From Solimicrobium sp040544425 (GTDB taxonomy: Bacteria > Pseudomonadota > Gammaproteobacteria > Burkholderiales > Burkholderiaceae_D): DNA of 64,000 nt. The position numbers and the translations under genes were made by a program. Location: contig JBEONO010000011.1 of assembly GCA_040544425.1 (NCBI GenBank), positions 71,071 to 135,070 on the forward strand, in the 5' to 3' direction. The stretch's first letter is position 1. The number at the start of each line of letters is the position of its first letter. The notes beneath the pieces were generated by a model that saw only the letters and a list, made by a program, of their open reading frames with translations, did no database searches and was not told where the DNA came from. Of the stretch, positions 8,409-17,731 are shown piece after piece.

Positions 8409-9923
8409 ATGTCGTTTCTAAAGTCCGAGCCGTCATCCAACTTGCCGCCGTGGAAAGTACTCATCGTTGATGACGAGCCAGATATTCACAATGTGACGAA
8501 ATTAACCTTAAGCCGTTTTCGTCTGGACAATCGTCCTTTGGTTTTTTTCCAGGCGTTCAGCGGTCAGCAGGCCAAAGAAATTCTGAGTACGGAACCTGAT
8601 ATCGCGCTGGTGTATCTGGACGTGGTGATGGAAACGGAAAATGCTGGTCTGGAAGTGGCGCGCTGGATGCGCCAGGATCAGCACAATCACTTCACGCGCA
8701 TCGTTCTGAGAACCGGCCAGCCCGGACAGGCGCCGGAAGAAAGTGTCATTTTCGAATATGACATCAATGACTACAAAGAAAAAACCGAGTTAGACCGCAA
8801 GAAATTATTCACCACCACCTTCGCAGCCCTGCGTGCCTATCGCGACATCATGATGGTCGAAGATTCGCGCCGCTTTCAGGCCACTTACCGTGCCGGTCTG
8901 GAACGCGTGATTGAAGCGTCCAGCTTCATCTTCAAGCAGCGCAATCTGCATGACTTTGCCGACGGGCTGTTGCAACAGGTTGTGGCACTGTTACAGCTGG
9001 AAAAGAGCATGCTGGTGCGACTGCGCGGTGAGTCTGGCATCTCCGGTGAAAAGAGCTATGAAGTGCTGGCCAAAATCGGCGACCTGGAACAGAACGATCA
9101 GATCTTTACTCCCGAACTGTTGAAGCAGTTGAACGAAACCTGCGTCAATCGCATTTCACATTTGTTTGGCGATACCTATGTTGGCTACTTCCCCAACAGC
9201 AGCGGCAAGACTTCTCTGCTGATTTTGCAGGGCGTGAACAATGTTTCCGAAATCGATACCAAACTGCTGGAGATATTTTCGTCCGGCGTGGCGATCGCCT
9301 TCGACAATATTTTACTGAACCAGGAAATCACGGATACGCAAGGCGAATTGATTATGCGTTTGGGCGATGTGGTCGAGTCGCGTTCGCACGAAGCCGGCAA
9401 TCATGTGCGTCGGATGGCAGAAGTCTGCTATCTGATCGCGATCGAATCGGGGATGACCAAAGATCAGGCGACCATTTTGCGCCAGGCAGCACCGATGCAT
9501 GACATCGGCAAAATCGCCACACCGGATTCAGTGTTGCTGAAACCCGGCAAACTGGATCTCGATGAATGGGAAGTGATGAAGCTGCATCCTGGCGTGGGTC
9601 ACTCGATTCTGGATGGCTCACAGCGCCCGATACTGCGCGCCGCCGCGACCATCGCGCATCAGCATCATGAAAAATACGATGGCAGCGGTTATCCGCAGGG
9701 ATTAAAAGGTGACGAAATTCATCCGTTCGCACGCATCGTCGCAGTCGCTGATGTATTCGACGCGCTGATTCAAAAGCGCTGCTACAAACCGGCCTGGCCG
9801 CTGGATGAAACACTGGTGCATCTGAAGGAAGTCGGCGGTACCCACCTTGATCCGCACTACGTCAACATCCTGATCAAGAACGTCGACAAGGCGCTCGTGA
9901 TCAATGAAAGTTATCCTGGCTAA
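8409..9923 (+). CDS. Response regulator with DUF3369 and HD-GYP c-di-GMP phosphodiesterase domain
   Basis: A 504-residue cytoplasmic output protein. The receiver domain (about residues 15-145) shows VLIVDDEPDIH and a phospho-acceptor Asp in LVYLDVVME. A DUF3369 module (about 160-310) follows. The C-terminal HD-GYP domain is intact: HDIGKIATPD, the HH of AHQHHEKYDGSGYPQGL, and VAVADVFDAL. The domain should hydrolyse cyclic di-GMP in response to phosphorylation. The gene converges on a GAF-GAF histidine kinase, and their stop codons overlap (9920-9923). The two may form a signalling pair; this is inferred from position only. Confidence 0.93.
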   Translation: MSFLKSEPSSNLPPWKVLIVDDEPDIHNVTKLTLSRFRLDNRPLVFFQAFSGQQAKEILSTEPDIALVYLDVVMETENAGLEVARWMRQDQHNHFTRIVLRTGQPGQAPEESVIFEYDINDYKEKTELDRKKLFTTTFAALRAYRDIMMVEDSRRFQATYRAGLERVIEASSFIFKQRNLHDFADGLLQQVVALLQLEKSMLVRLRGESGISGEKSYEVLAKIGDLEQNDQIFTPELLKQLNETCVNRISHLFGDTYVGYFPNSSGKTSLLILQGVNNVSEIDTKLLEIFSSGVAIAFDNILLNQEITDTQGELIMRLGDVVESRSHEAGNHVRRMAEVCYLIAIESGMTKDQATILRQAAPMHDIGKIATPDSVLLKPGKLDLDEWEVMKLHPGVGHSILDGSQRPILRAAATIAHQHHEKYDGSGYPQGLKGDEIHPFARIVAVADVFDALIQKRCYKPAWPLDETLVHLKEVGGTHLDPHYVNILIKNVDKALVINESYPG

Positions 9924-11875
9924 GACGCCAATACCGTCGACGCAGCACGTCGGCGCGGAAACTTGATCTGATACTGCAAACCGTTCCCGGGTGAACTGAC
10001 AGCTTTGATCGAACCGGCCAGTGGACCCGTCACCAGGTTATACACAATGTGTGTGCCCAGACCGCTGCCGCCCTGGCCGCGCTTGGTGGTGAAGAATGGT
10101 TCAAACAATTTTTCCAGTGCTTCGCTGTCCATGCCCAGGCCGTCATCCGAATAAGACAGATAGGCCATCTTGTCGTCGACTTTGACGGTGATATCGATAT
10201 GGCCTTTGGCTCGTCCATCAAACCCATGTATCAAGGAATTGGTCAGCATATTCGTCATCACCTGTGACAGAGCACCCGGATAAGTTTTCATGGCAATCCC
10301 GCTCGCGCAATCGATCTTGATCGCGATTTTTTTTCCTTTGAATTTCGGCTGCAGCGAAAACAGAATTTCATCCAGATAAACCCGCAAATCAAATTCGCGG
10401 ATACTTTCCGACGATTGATCGACCGCGACCTGCTTGAAACTTCTGACCAGAGCCGCGCCACGCTGACTGTTGGTGGTCATGATGCGCAGCGACTGATCAA
10501 AAATGTCAATGAATTCGCGCAATCCGTCTGCGCTCAGCTGATCTTCGCCAAGCTGCTTTTTCATCAACGCCAATTCTTCAACCATATGACTGGTCGCCGT
10601 GACGCAAATGCCGAGCGGCGTGTTGATTTCATGCGCGACCCCGGCGACCAGACTACCCAGCGAGGCCAGTTTTTCCTGGCTGACCAGTTCAGCCTGCGCT
10701 GACTTCAAGGTATCCAGCGTTTGGTTCAATACATCGTTCTGCTGTTCCAGCTGCGTTTTGGCGACGTGGATATCTTCATCGGCCCGAATTCTGGCCAGCG
10801 CTGCCGCAACGTGGCTGGCAACGAAAGCGATCAGGTCCAGATCGCCCTGGGTGTAAATCAAATCGGGCGAATAACTTTGAATGATGATCACGCCATACAA
10901 ACGATCATCGACCATCAGTGGCGCACCCATCCAGCTGTAGCTGGCAATTTTTCCCAGCACTTTGATCTCGCCGTTGGCAATCAGCGCATCCAGCCTGCTG
11001 CGATTGATTAATTGCGCCTGCCGTTTTTTTACCACGTACGAGGTAATACCGGCGCCCAGCGGAAAACGGGCGATCTGGCTGTTGGGATTCATCTCATCGA
11101 TAAAATATTCGATGCTGAATTCCTTGGATTCTTCGTGATACAGGGCGACCATGAAATTCGGCACTTTGACCAGCTGACTGATAATGTCATGCAGGCGCAC
11201 AAATTTTCTATTGTTTTCCGAAACCAGCACCGACAGTTCAGCAATCTGATACAGCACCCGTTGCAGCGTCTCGGCTTTGCGCCGCTCTTCAATCTCGCGC
11301 TCCAGCATCACGGTACGTTCTCTGACGGCCTGCTCAAGCCGGTCCACGCTGATCAGACTCTGCAGGGCCACCGAAACGTGCGAGGCAATCAATCCGAACA
11401 GGCCCTGATCTTCAATCGAGTACATGTACTTTTTATCATAGCTCTGGATCACCATCGCGCCGAGCGGACGACGCTGGTGATCGAGCAGCGGGTAGCCCAT
11501 CCAGTGTTCGGCACGGGACCCGGAGCCCCAGCCTCTGGATTCACGTTCGCGCGCCAGATCTTCCTCTGCCGTGAGCACAAATGGCTGGCTGTTTAGTATT
11601 ACCCAGGCAGTCGGCGACTGTTCAGGCGATTCGAGTTTGACGTCCTGATCGGGATCTTGAGGATCGTCGAATTCATCAACCTGATAGACAAAGCGGACCG
11701 TGTTTTTGGACTGATCGTACAAGGCGACGTAAAAGTTTGCCGCATACATGATCCGGCCGATGGTTTGATGCACCGATTTCAGAAACACAACAACGTCACT
11801 GCACGACGCAGAAATTTTGCTGATTTCCAAAACCACTTTTTGTACTTCTTCGAGACGTTGCAGGCGAGTTAACAT
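9920..11875 (-). CDS. Cytoplasmic sensor histidine kinase with two GAF domains
   Basis: Two GAF-type sensor domains (about residues 5-190 and 210-365 from the ATG) are followed by a long coiled coil. Next come an H-box (GVAHEINTPLGI), an N-box (NMLTNSLIHGFDG) and G-boxes (DDGLGMDSEAL, GGSGLGTHI), so autokinase activity is expected. No transmembrane segment is visible. The ATG at 11875 is used. An alternative TTG at 11980 would add 35 residues and overlap the stop of the upstream regulator gene; neither start has a good Shine-Dalgarno. It follows a GlxA-type regulator gene and converges with the HD-GYP regulator, its likely partner. Confidence 0.9.
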   Translation of the reverse strand: MLTRLQRLEEVQKVVLEISKISASCSDVVVFLKSVHQTIGRIMYAANFYVALYDQSKNTVRFVYQVDEFDDPQDPDQDVKLESPEQSPTAWVILNSQPFVLTAEEDLARERESRGWGSGSRAEHWMGYPLLDHQRRPLGAMVIQSYDKKYMYSIEDQGLFGLIASHVSVALQSLISVDRLEQAVRERTVMLEREIEERRKAETLQRVLYQIAELSVLVSENNRKFVRLHDIISQLVKVPNFMVALYHEESKEFSIEYFIDEMNPNSQIARFPLGAGITSYVVKKRQAQLINRSRLDALIANGEIKVLGKIASYSWMGAPLMVDDRLYGVIIIQSYSPDLIYTQGDLDLIAFVASHVAAALARIRADEDIHVAKTQLEQQNDVLNQTLDTLKSAQAELVSQEKLASLGSLVAGVAHEINTPLGICVTATSHMVEELALMKKQLGEDQLSADGLREFIDIFDQSLRIMTTNSQRGAALVRSFKQVAVDQSSESIREFDLRVYLDEILFSLQPKFKGKKIAIKIDCASGIAMKTYPGALSQVMTNMLTNSLIHGFDGRAKGHIDITVKVDDKMAYLSYSDDGLGMDSEALEKLFEPFFTTKRGQGGSGLGTHIVYNLVTGPLAGSIKAVSSPGNGLQYQIKFPRRRAASTVLAS

Positions 11876-11976
11876 TGCGCGAGATGGGTAATTAACGACA
11901 GGCCCAGCATATAGCGGCAGGCCAAAAGTGTCTACGCGAATCTGTCTGGTGTTGGATTTGCTGCTGATAAAAAAAC

Positions 11977-12954
11977 TCAACCGAGGCTAAGTTTGCGCTG
12001 TCGTTCTTCTCTGGGCGTGATTCCAAATTGCGCACCGAAAGCAGTAGAAAAATGTGCGCCGGATGAAAAGCCGCACATCAACCCGATCTGCACGATCGAA
12101 CTGTTCGATTCCAGTAATAATTGGCGCGCTTTTTTCAGGCGCAATTCAAGGTAGTAGCGCGACGGCATCGCGCCCAGATATTGCTTGAATTGCCGTTCCA
12201 GCTGGCGCCGCGACAGGCCAACCAGTTGCGCGATATCGTCGGTGCTGAGAGTCTCTTCAATATTATTTTCCATCAGGGTCACCGCTTCACTGAGCTGCGG
12301 CTGCAACACACCAAAGCGCGTTTGCAGGGCGATCCGCTGCCGCTCGTCGCCGTTACGCACCCGTTCCACGCACAAGGCCTCCATCACCTGTGCCTGCATA
12401 TCGGCGCCGAACATGGCGTGGATCAAGGTCAGGGAAAAATCAATGCTGGCGGTGCCACCGCAACAAGTCAAACACGGTCCGTCGATCTCAAATAAATTGG
12501 GCACCAGGATGGCCTGTTCAGCCGTTTCGTTGACCTCGGCATATAAGGCCCAGGGAAGGGCGGCACGAATGCGCGGCAATTTTCCGCAGCAGGCCAGCCA
12601 CAATACCGCCGGGCCGACGCCGCCCCAAAAGCGCGCCTGCTGACAATGCCGGGCGATTTTTTTGATGGCGTCAGTGCCGGGAAAACGAGCCGGATGATCG
12701 GCCACCAGCAAGGCGAGATGGGTACTGGTATTGAGCGTGTCGAATGCCGCGTCATCAGCAGCGCACACCCGGTGCAGATGCAATTCAAACCGTGCCGCGC
12801 CCAATTGTTGCTGCGCCAAACGGAGTGGGGCAAGCAGTCCGGCCAGATTCAGGCCGGGCTGCCTGCCCCCCAATTCCAGGTCGTCATTGTCAAGCTGAAA
12901 AATCGCAATTCGAATCGGTGCATCACGAGTTGCCAGCGCTGAAAATGACGTCAT
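11977..12954 (-). CDS. GlxA-type transcriptional regulator (DJ-1/PfpI-like + AraC HTH)
   Basis: A 325-residue regulator. The first 180 residues resemble the DJ-1/PfpI class I amidotransferase-like sensor of the GlxA family. The Cys-rich GPCLTCCGGTASIDF segment matches the usual CxGG..SIDL region. The C-terminal 100 residues are an AraC/XylS double helix-turn-helix (LVGLSRRQLERQFKQYLG and IGLMCGFSSGAHFSTAF). The gene starts 5 bp after the stop of the molybdenum hydroxylase large subunit on the same strand. It is therefore a plausible regulator of that enzyme; the effector is unknown. Confidence 0.9.
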   Translation of the reverse strand: MTSFSALATRDAPIRIAIFQLDNDDLELGGRQPGLNLAGLLAPLRLAQQQLGAARFELHLHRVCAADDAAFDTLNTSTHLALLVADHPARFPGTDAIKKIARHCQQARFWGGVGPAVLWLACCGKLPRIRAALPWALYAEVNETAEQAILVPNLFEIDGPCLTCCGGTASIDFSLTLIHAMFGADMQAQVMEALCVERVRNGDERQRIALQTRFGVLQPQLSEAVTLMENNIEETLSTDDIAQLVGLSRRQLERQFKQYLGAMPSRYYLELRLKKARQLLLESNSSIVQIGLMCGFSSGAHFSTAFGAQFGITPREERQRKLSLG

Positions 12955-12959
12955 CGTCG

Positions 12960-15182
12960 TTACGCTAAATCAAACGGCAATTTCCGCAATCGCTTGCCGG
13001 TCAGTTTGGCAATCGCGTTCGCATAAGCTGGCGCCAAGGGTGGAAATCCCGGCTCGCCCATGCCGGTCGGAGGATCATTGGATGGTACCGTTGCGACAGT
13101 CACCTTCGGCATATCGCTCATTCTGGCCACCGTATAGCCATTGAAATTTTGCTGTTCAACGACCCCGTCCTTGAATGTGATTGCCGAACCGGGCAGCGTT
13201 CCGCCCAGCGCCATCAACGTTGCACCTTGCACCTGGGCTTCGATGGTCAGTGGATTGACCGTCTGGTTGCAGTGCACTGCGCCCCACACCTGATGCAATT
13301 TGGGCACACCTTTGGTGACCGATGCTTCGACGATGTAAGCGACAACAGTATTGAACGACTCGTGCACCGCCACACCGTAAGCATGGCCAGCGGGCAGTTT
13401 GGTCTTGCCGTAGCCAGACATCTGCACAGCCAGATCAAGCGCCGCGATGTGGCGGGGATGATCCGACCCAAGCAGTTTTTTGCGATACGCGATTGGGTCA
13501 CTGCCAGCCATATGCGCAGCCTCGTCAATCAAGGTTTCCATCACAAACGCCGTATGGGTGCCGCCGACTGAGCGGTACCACAGGACCGGCACATTGGCCT
13601 GGGCATTGTGTACTGACAGTTTCATCGGAAGATTGTAGGAGCCTGTCAGTCCTTCAATCATGGTTTCGTCTACCCCATCTTTGACCATCATCTTTTCAAA
13701 CGGGGTACCGGTAATGATCGACTGACCAACCACAGTGTGGTCCCAGGCCAGAATCTGACCCTGCTTGTCGAATCCGATTTCCACGCGATGCACATGCGCC
13801 GGGCGATAGTAACCGCCCTGAATATCATCTTCGCGGCTCCACATGATTTTGACCGGACCAGATTTTCCTGTCGCACGATATCCCTTGGCGACCTGCACCG
13901 CTTCGACGATGTAGTCGGAAGTTGGCACAGCGCGACGACCAAAGCCGCCCCCTGCCATCATGGTATTCAATGTGACCTGCTCCGGCTTCAAACCGGCAGT
14001 GCGTGCAATCGCGCCATGGTCAAAAGTCTGAAACTGACTGCCCGCCCATACCGTGCAGGCTGTGTCACTCAAATCAACCAGGCAGTTCAGGGTTTCCATT
14101 GGCGCATGGGCCAGATACGGGAACTCGTATTCGGCACTGATTTTTTTCGCGGCGTGGGCCATTGGCGCCATATCGCCTTTGACTGCGATGGTACCCGGTT
14201 TCTTTGCCAGGGCTTTGTAGGAGGCCAAGAGTTTGTCAGTGCTGACGTGTTCGACATTGCCGGTATTCCATTTCACAACCAGCACATCTCGGGCCTGCTT
14301 GGCTGGCCAATAACCGTCTGCAACCACGGCCACGCCGGAACCACCGCGATCAGTCGCTATTTTAAAGACCGCAATCACGCCCTTGATTGCCAGGGCTGCA
14401 GTGGCATCAAAACTGGCAACGGTGCCGCCGAATACCGGCGGTCTGGCAACCAGCGCCACTTTGGTATTGGGTAATTTGAAGTCGATACCGAATTGTTGCG
14501 TGCCGTTTGATTTGGCCTGGGCATCGATACGCAAAGTCGGTTTGCCGATCAGCTTGAATTGGGCGGGCTTTTTCAGCTCCACCGTTTCCGGGACGCTTTG
14601 CTGCATGGCCGCTTCGGCCAATGAACCAAAACTGGCTTTGTAACCCAGCGGTCCGAGCACCAGACCATTTTCTGCGCGACATTCGGCTGGCGTGACCTGC
14701 CATTGTTTGGCAGCAGCCGCAATTAACATCACCCGCGCCGCAGCGCCGATTTCGCGGTACTGCGTATAGGAATTCTTGATCGCCGAAGAACCACCGGTCA
14801 TTTGTATGCCAAATACCGGATCACTGAAAATGGCGCCAGCCGGGGCCAGTTCAAAGCGCATCTGCGCCCAATCCGCGTCCAGTTCTTCCGCGATCAACAT
14901 GGTCAGACTGGTGCTCACGCCCTGCCCGAATTCGAGGCGATTGATGGCCACCGTGACGGTGTTATCGGGTGCAATGCGCAAAAATGCATTGGGGGTAATC
15001 GGTTTTTTTTGTTCCGCGGCGCGTGCAAATTTATTGGCTGTCGGGACAACAAATCCCAGCACCAGGCCACCACCAACGACACTGGCGGCCTTCAAAAAAC
15101 TGCGTCGGGTAAGTTCGCCCTGAACTGGCCCTGACGTCGTCTGGTTCATGGTCTGTAAAGCATCTATCCATTCGTTACGCAT
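12960..15182 (-). CDS. Molybdenum hydroxylase large subunit (isoquinoline 1-oxidoreductase beta-like), Tat-exported
   Basis: The molybdopterin-binding subunit of a xanthine-oxidase-family dehydrogenase. A Tat signal (LTRRSFLKAASVVGG) precedes the Ald_Xan_dh_C2-type body with GGGFGRRAVPTSDYI and the C-terminal GMGEPGFPPLAPAYANAI motif, whose Glu is the usual catalytic base. The ATG at 15182 was chosen because AGGGAG lies just upstream; an ATG at 15218 would add 12 residues. It pairs with the upstream 2Fe-2S subunit. There is no FAD subunit, as in IorAB-type enzymes that pass electrons to cytochromes. The substrate may be an aldehyde or N-heterocycle and is not determined by sequence. Confidence 0.9.
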   Translation of the reverse strand: MRNEWIDALQTMNQTTSGPVQGELTRRSFLKAASVVGGGLVLGFVVPTANKFARAAEQKKPITPNAFLRIAPDNTVTVAINRLEFGQGVSTSLTMLIAEELDADWAQMRFELAPAGAIFSDPVFGIQMTGGSSAIKNSYTQYREIGAAARVMLIAAAAKQWQVTPAECRAENGLVLGPLGYKASFGSLAEAAMQQSVPETVELKKPAQFKLIGKPTLRIDAQAKSNGTQQFGIDFKLPNTKVALVARPPVFGGTVASFDATAALAIKGVIAVFKIATDRGGSGVAVVADGYWPAKQARDVLVVKWNTGNVEHVSTDKLLASYKALAKKPGTIAVKGDMAPMAHAAKKISAEYEFPYLAHAPMETLNCLVDLSDTACTVWAGSQFQTFDHGAIARTAGLKPEQVTLNTMMAGGGFGRRAVPTSDYIVEAVQVAKGYRATGKSGPVKIMWSREDDIQGGYYRPAHVHRVEIGFDKQGQILAWDHTVVGQSIITGTPFEKMMVKDGVDETMIEGLTGSYNLPMKLSVHNAQANVPVLWYRSVGGTHTAFVMETLIDEAAHMAGSDPIAYRKKLLGSDHPRHIAALDLAVQMSGYGKTKLPAGHAYGVAVHESFNTVVAYIVEASVTKGVPKLHQVWGAVHCNQTVNPLTIEAQVQGATLMALGGTLPGSAITFKDGVVEQQNFNGYTVARMSDMPKVTVATVPSNDPPTGMGEPGFPPLAPAYANAIAKLTGKRLRKLPFDLA

Positions 15183-15231
15183 AGCGACTCCCTGTGTAAA
15201 TATTGCCTGGTCGAGCATTCATATCTGCCCA

Positions 15232-15690
15232 TTAAGCGATTTGTTTTGATGCATCCTTGATGGCTTCGCGGATGCGCTGATAGGTGCCGCAGCGGCAAAT
15301 GTTGCCACTCATTGCAGCGTCAATATCGGCGTCACTGGGTTTGCTGTTTGATTTCAGTAATGCCGTGGCGCTCATGACCTGTCCGCTCTGGCAATAGCCG
15401 CATTGCGGCACATCGTGTTTCACCCAGGCGTCCTGCACCGCTTTACCAACCTTATCGGCCTGCATGGCTTCGATCGTGGTGATTTTTTTGCCTGTGACGC
15501 TGGAAATGGGCGTTACGCACGAGCGTATCGGCTGGCCGTCCAGATGCACCGTGCAGGCACCGCACAAGGCCGCGCCGCAACCAAATTTGGTTCCGGTCAT
15601 ATTTAATGTATCGCGTAACGCCCACAAAACTGGCGTAGAAGGATCGAGATCCAATTGCTGGTCTTGACCGTTGATGTTGAGTGTGATCAT
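15232..15690 (-). CDS. 2Fe-2S subunit of molybdenum hydroxylase (IorA-like)
   Basis: A 152-residue electron-transfer subunit. The plant-type ferredoxin cluster motif (CGAALCGACTVHLDG) is followed by the second cluster motif pair (CGYCQSGQ and CRCGTYQRI), as in xanthine-oxidase-family small subunits. It has no signal peptide and is presumably exported as a complex with its Tat-tagged partner, which begins 50 bp downstream. A good ribosome site (AAGGGGAAG) precedes the ATG. It is first in a minus-strand series of 2Fe-2S subunit, Mo subunit, GlxA regulator and possibly the kinase. Its promoter should lie in 15691-15882, which contains nothing else I recognise. Confidence 0.93.
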   Translation of the reverse strand: MITLNINGQDQQLDLDPSTPVLWALRDTLNMTGTKFGCGAALCGACTVHLDGQPIRSCVTPISSVTGKKITTIEAMQADKVGKAVQDAWVKHDVPQCGYCQSGQVMSATALLKSNSKPSDADIDAAMSGNICRCGTYQRIREAIKDASKQIA

Positions 15691-15882
15691 GTGCTTCCCC
15701 TTTGTTTGACCTACAGTAAATACAACGCTGTGTTAATTGATGCAGTTCTTATAGTGGTGCCGGATGGTCGATGTTGAGATGATGGCCGCTCGCGCGACGA
15801 GCCGCTAATTTTACTCTTAATTGCCTGAATTCACTGTCCGGTTGCGCAGGACCAACGCTGTTTGGAAAATCGGCAAACACGA

Positions 15883-16653
15883 TTAAACCGTTGCCAATTT
15901 GCGTAATACCAAAGCCGCAGCCTGCATACCGAAGCTAGCGGTTACTACCATTGCCGAGCCAAACCCGGCGCAGTTCAAGCCTGTAATTCCAGCGGTCTCG
16001 TCGACAGCACAGCTGGCGTCCGGAAACTTTAATGGCTCCATCGAAAAGACGGCGTCGATACCAAATTTGTTTTTGGTCCCGCGCGGGAAGCCATAATTTT
16101 GCCGCAAACGTTTTCTGACCAGCGACAGCAGCGGCTCCTGCTCGGTACGGCACAAGTCGCGGATTTCAATCTTGCCCGGATCGATCTGGCCGCCCGCTCC
16201 GCCGATTGTGACCACCGGGATCGCTTCGGCCCGACAGAAAGCCAGCAATGCCGTTTTCGCCTTAACGCTGTCAATGGCATCGATCACATAGTCAAAGCCG
16301 GGGGCCTTGATCAGTTCAAGCAGATTGTCCGGCGTAACAAAATCCTCAACCTGGGTCACGACGCACAGGGGATTGATCTCGGTGATCCGCTCGGCCAGCG
16401 CGGCAATTTTCGCTTTGCCTAGCGTACTGCTCAGGGCCTGGATCTGGCGGTTGATATTCGATTCCGCGACGTTGTCCAAATCGATCAGCGTCAATTTCCC
16501 GATTGCGCTGCGCGCCAGTGCTTCCACTATCCAGGATCCCACCCCACCGACTCCCACCACGCAAACATGCGCGGCCTGGAATCTGGCCAGGCCTTCTGCG
16601 CCATACAATCGGGCGATGCCACCGAAGCGGCGCTCAAAATCCATGCTGTCCAT
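15883..16653 (-). CDS. tcdA: tRNA threonylcarbamoyladenosine dehydratase
   Basis: An E1/ThiF-like enzyme (CsdL/TcdA family) that cyclises the t6A37 modification of ANN-decoding tRNAs to ct6A using ATP. The Rossmann glycine motif VVGVGGVGSWIVEAL and the LTLIDLDNVAESNINRQ strand are diagnostic. The C-terminal portion with ITGLNCAGFGSAMVVTASFG matches the family. At 256 residues it has the usual length. An alternative ATG at 16644 removes three residues and is equally possible. It is transcribed divergently from pdxH, with about 146 bp between the starts. Confidence 0.94.
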   Translation of the reverse strand: MDSMDFERRFGGIARLYGAEGLARFQAAHVCVVGVGGVGSWIVEALARSAIGKLTLIDLDNVAESNINRQIQALSSTLGKAKIAALAERITEINPLCVVTQVEDFVTPDNLLELIKAPGFDYVIDAIDSVKAKTALLAFCRAEAIPVVTIGGAGGQIDPGKIEIRDLCRTEQEPLLSLVRKRLRQNYGFPRGTKNKFGIDAVFSMEPLKFPDASCAVDETAGITGLNCAGFGSAMVVTASFGMQAAALVLRKLATV

Positions 16654-16799
16654 TCGACAATGCTCTAGTTTGTTGCTGAGGCGCTATTCTAGTGCAGTCT
16701 GGCGGACTGCGGGAAGTTGCAGGAATATTGAGGCGCGACAAAAATTTTATGGCCGAGTCTGTTAACATGCGGGCTCTACCGATTGAAACGAGGAACAGC

Positions 16800-17435
16800 A
16801 TGAGCATCGCCCATATCCGCACTGAATACCAACGCGCCAGCCTGTCCGAACATGACGTCGACGCCGACCCGGTCCAGCAGTTCACGACCTGGTTCCATGA
16901 GGCGCTGACCGCCAAGGTCCCGGAAGTCAATGCCATGAGTTTATCGACGGTCAATGCGGCGGGACGGCCTTCATCACGCATCGTCCTGATCAAGGATCTG
17001 GATCAGCGTGGCTTCACCTGGTTCACCCATTACACCAGCAGAAAAGGCGAAGAACTGGAAGCCAATCCGTTTGGGGCATTGCTGTTTTTTTGGTCTGAGC
17101 TGGAACGTCAGGTGCGCATCGAAGGCCGGGTAGAAAAAATCAGCGCCGAAGAAAACGATCTGTATTTCCACAGCCGACCAGTCGCCAGCCAGCATGGTGC
17201 GCTTGCCTCAGAGCAGAGCAAACCGATTGCCGACCGGACGGTGCTGGAAGAGCGGGTCAAACTCATCGCTTCTCAGTATGGAGAAACGGTACCCCGTCCC
17301 GCGCATTGGGGTGGTTATCGTCTGGTGCCCGATTATTTTGAGTTTTGGCAGGGACGTCCGTCGCGCCTGCATGACCGGATTGTATTTACCAGGAATGCCG
17401 AGGGTCTTTGGGTGAAAGGTCGGCTGCAGCCTTAA
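16800..17435 (+). CDS. pdxH: Pyridoxamine 5'-phosphate oxidase
   Basis: The FMN enzyme that makes pyridoxal 5'-phosphate from PNP or PMP. The ATG at 16800 has a GAGGA ribosome site and gives 211 residues, the family size; an in-frame ATG at 16692 is rejected because it adds unrelated sequence. RIVLIKDLDQRGFTWFTHY and the C-terminal YRLVPDYFEFWQGRPSRLHDR motif are characteristic. The 3' 349 bp are duplicated at 18270-18613. The stop overlaps the stop of the minus-strand antitoxin gene by 3 nt (17432-17435 region). Confidence 0.96.
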   Translation: MSIAHIRTEYQRASLSEHDVDADPVQQFTTWFHEALTAKVPEVNAMSLSTVNAAGRPSSRIVLIKDLDQRGFTWFTHYTSRKGEELEANPFGALLFFWSELERQVRIEGRVEKISAEENDLYFHSRPVASQHGALASEQSKPIADRTVLEERVKLIASQYGETVPRPAHWGGYRLVPDYFEFWQGRPSRLHDRIVFTRNAEGLWVKGRLQP

Positions 17436-17731
17436 ACTGGCAGCGATTGCACGGCCAACCGCAATCCCATTGCTTTCAAGATTGCCGAGATACTGCTCAA
17501 AGCTGGGTTACCTGTTGGCGACAGGGTGCGATAAATTTGGGTCGGATTGAGCTGTGCCCTGTCCGCCACCACCTTTACGCCACCAAATGCTTTGGCCATC
17601 TGGCGCAACACGATCAGCAATTCTGCCTGGTCGCCGTCTTCCAGAATGCTGTTTATAACCTGGACAGCGAGCTCGGGATCCTCCCGATACAGCTCGGCCA
17701 TCGCTTCATCATGCATTTTACTTTTCATCAT
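17432..17731 (-). CDS. Antitoxin of TA module 1 (HI1420-like addiction module antidote)
   Basis: About 99 residues. The N-terminal part (MHDEAMAELYREDPELAVQ) and the C-terminal HTH-like part (LNPTQIYRTLSPTGNPALSS) match the putative antidote family that pairs with HI1419-type toxins. A helix-turn-helix would bind the module's own promoter. The start at 17731 (or 17728) was chosen because a GGAGAAGC element precedes it; the longer frame back to 17920 runs through the toxin gene. The start overlaps the toxin's 3' end, giving toxin-first order. The stop collides with the pdxH stop. Confidence 0.87.
   Translation of the reverse strand: MMKSKMHDEAMAELYREDPELAVQVINSILEDGDQAELLIVLRQMAKAFGGVKVVADRAQLNPTQIYRTLSPTGNPALSSISAILKAMGLRLAVQSLPV

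Noticed and set aside
13737..14474. A 245-codon plus-strand frame inside the molybdenum hydroxylase gene
   Set aside because: It is antisense to a well-supported gene with all motifs on the other strand, and has no recognisable domain.
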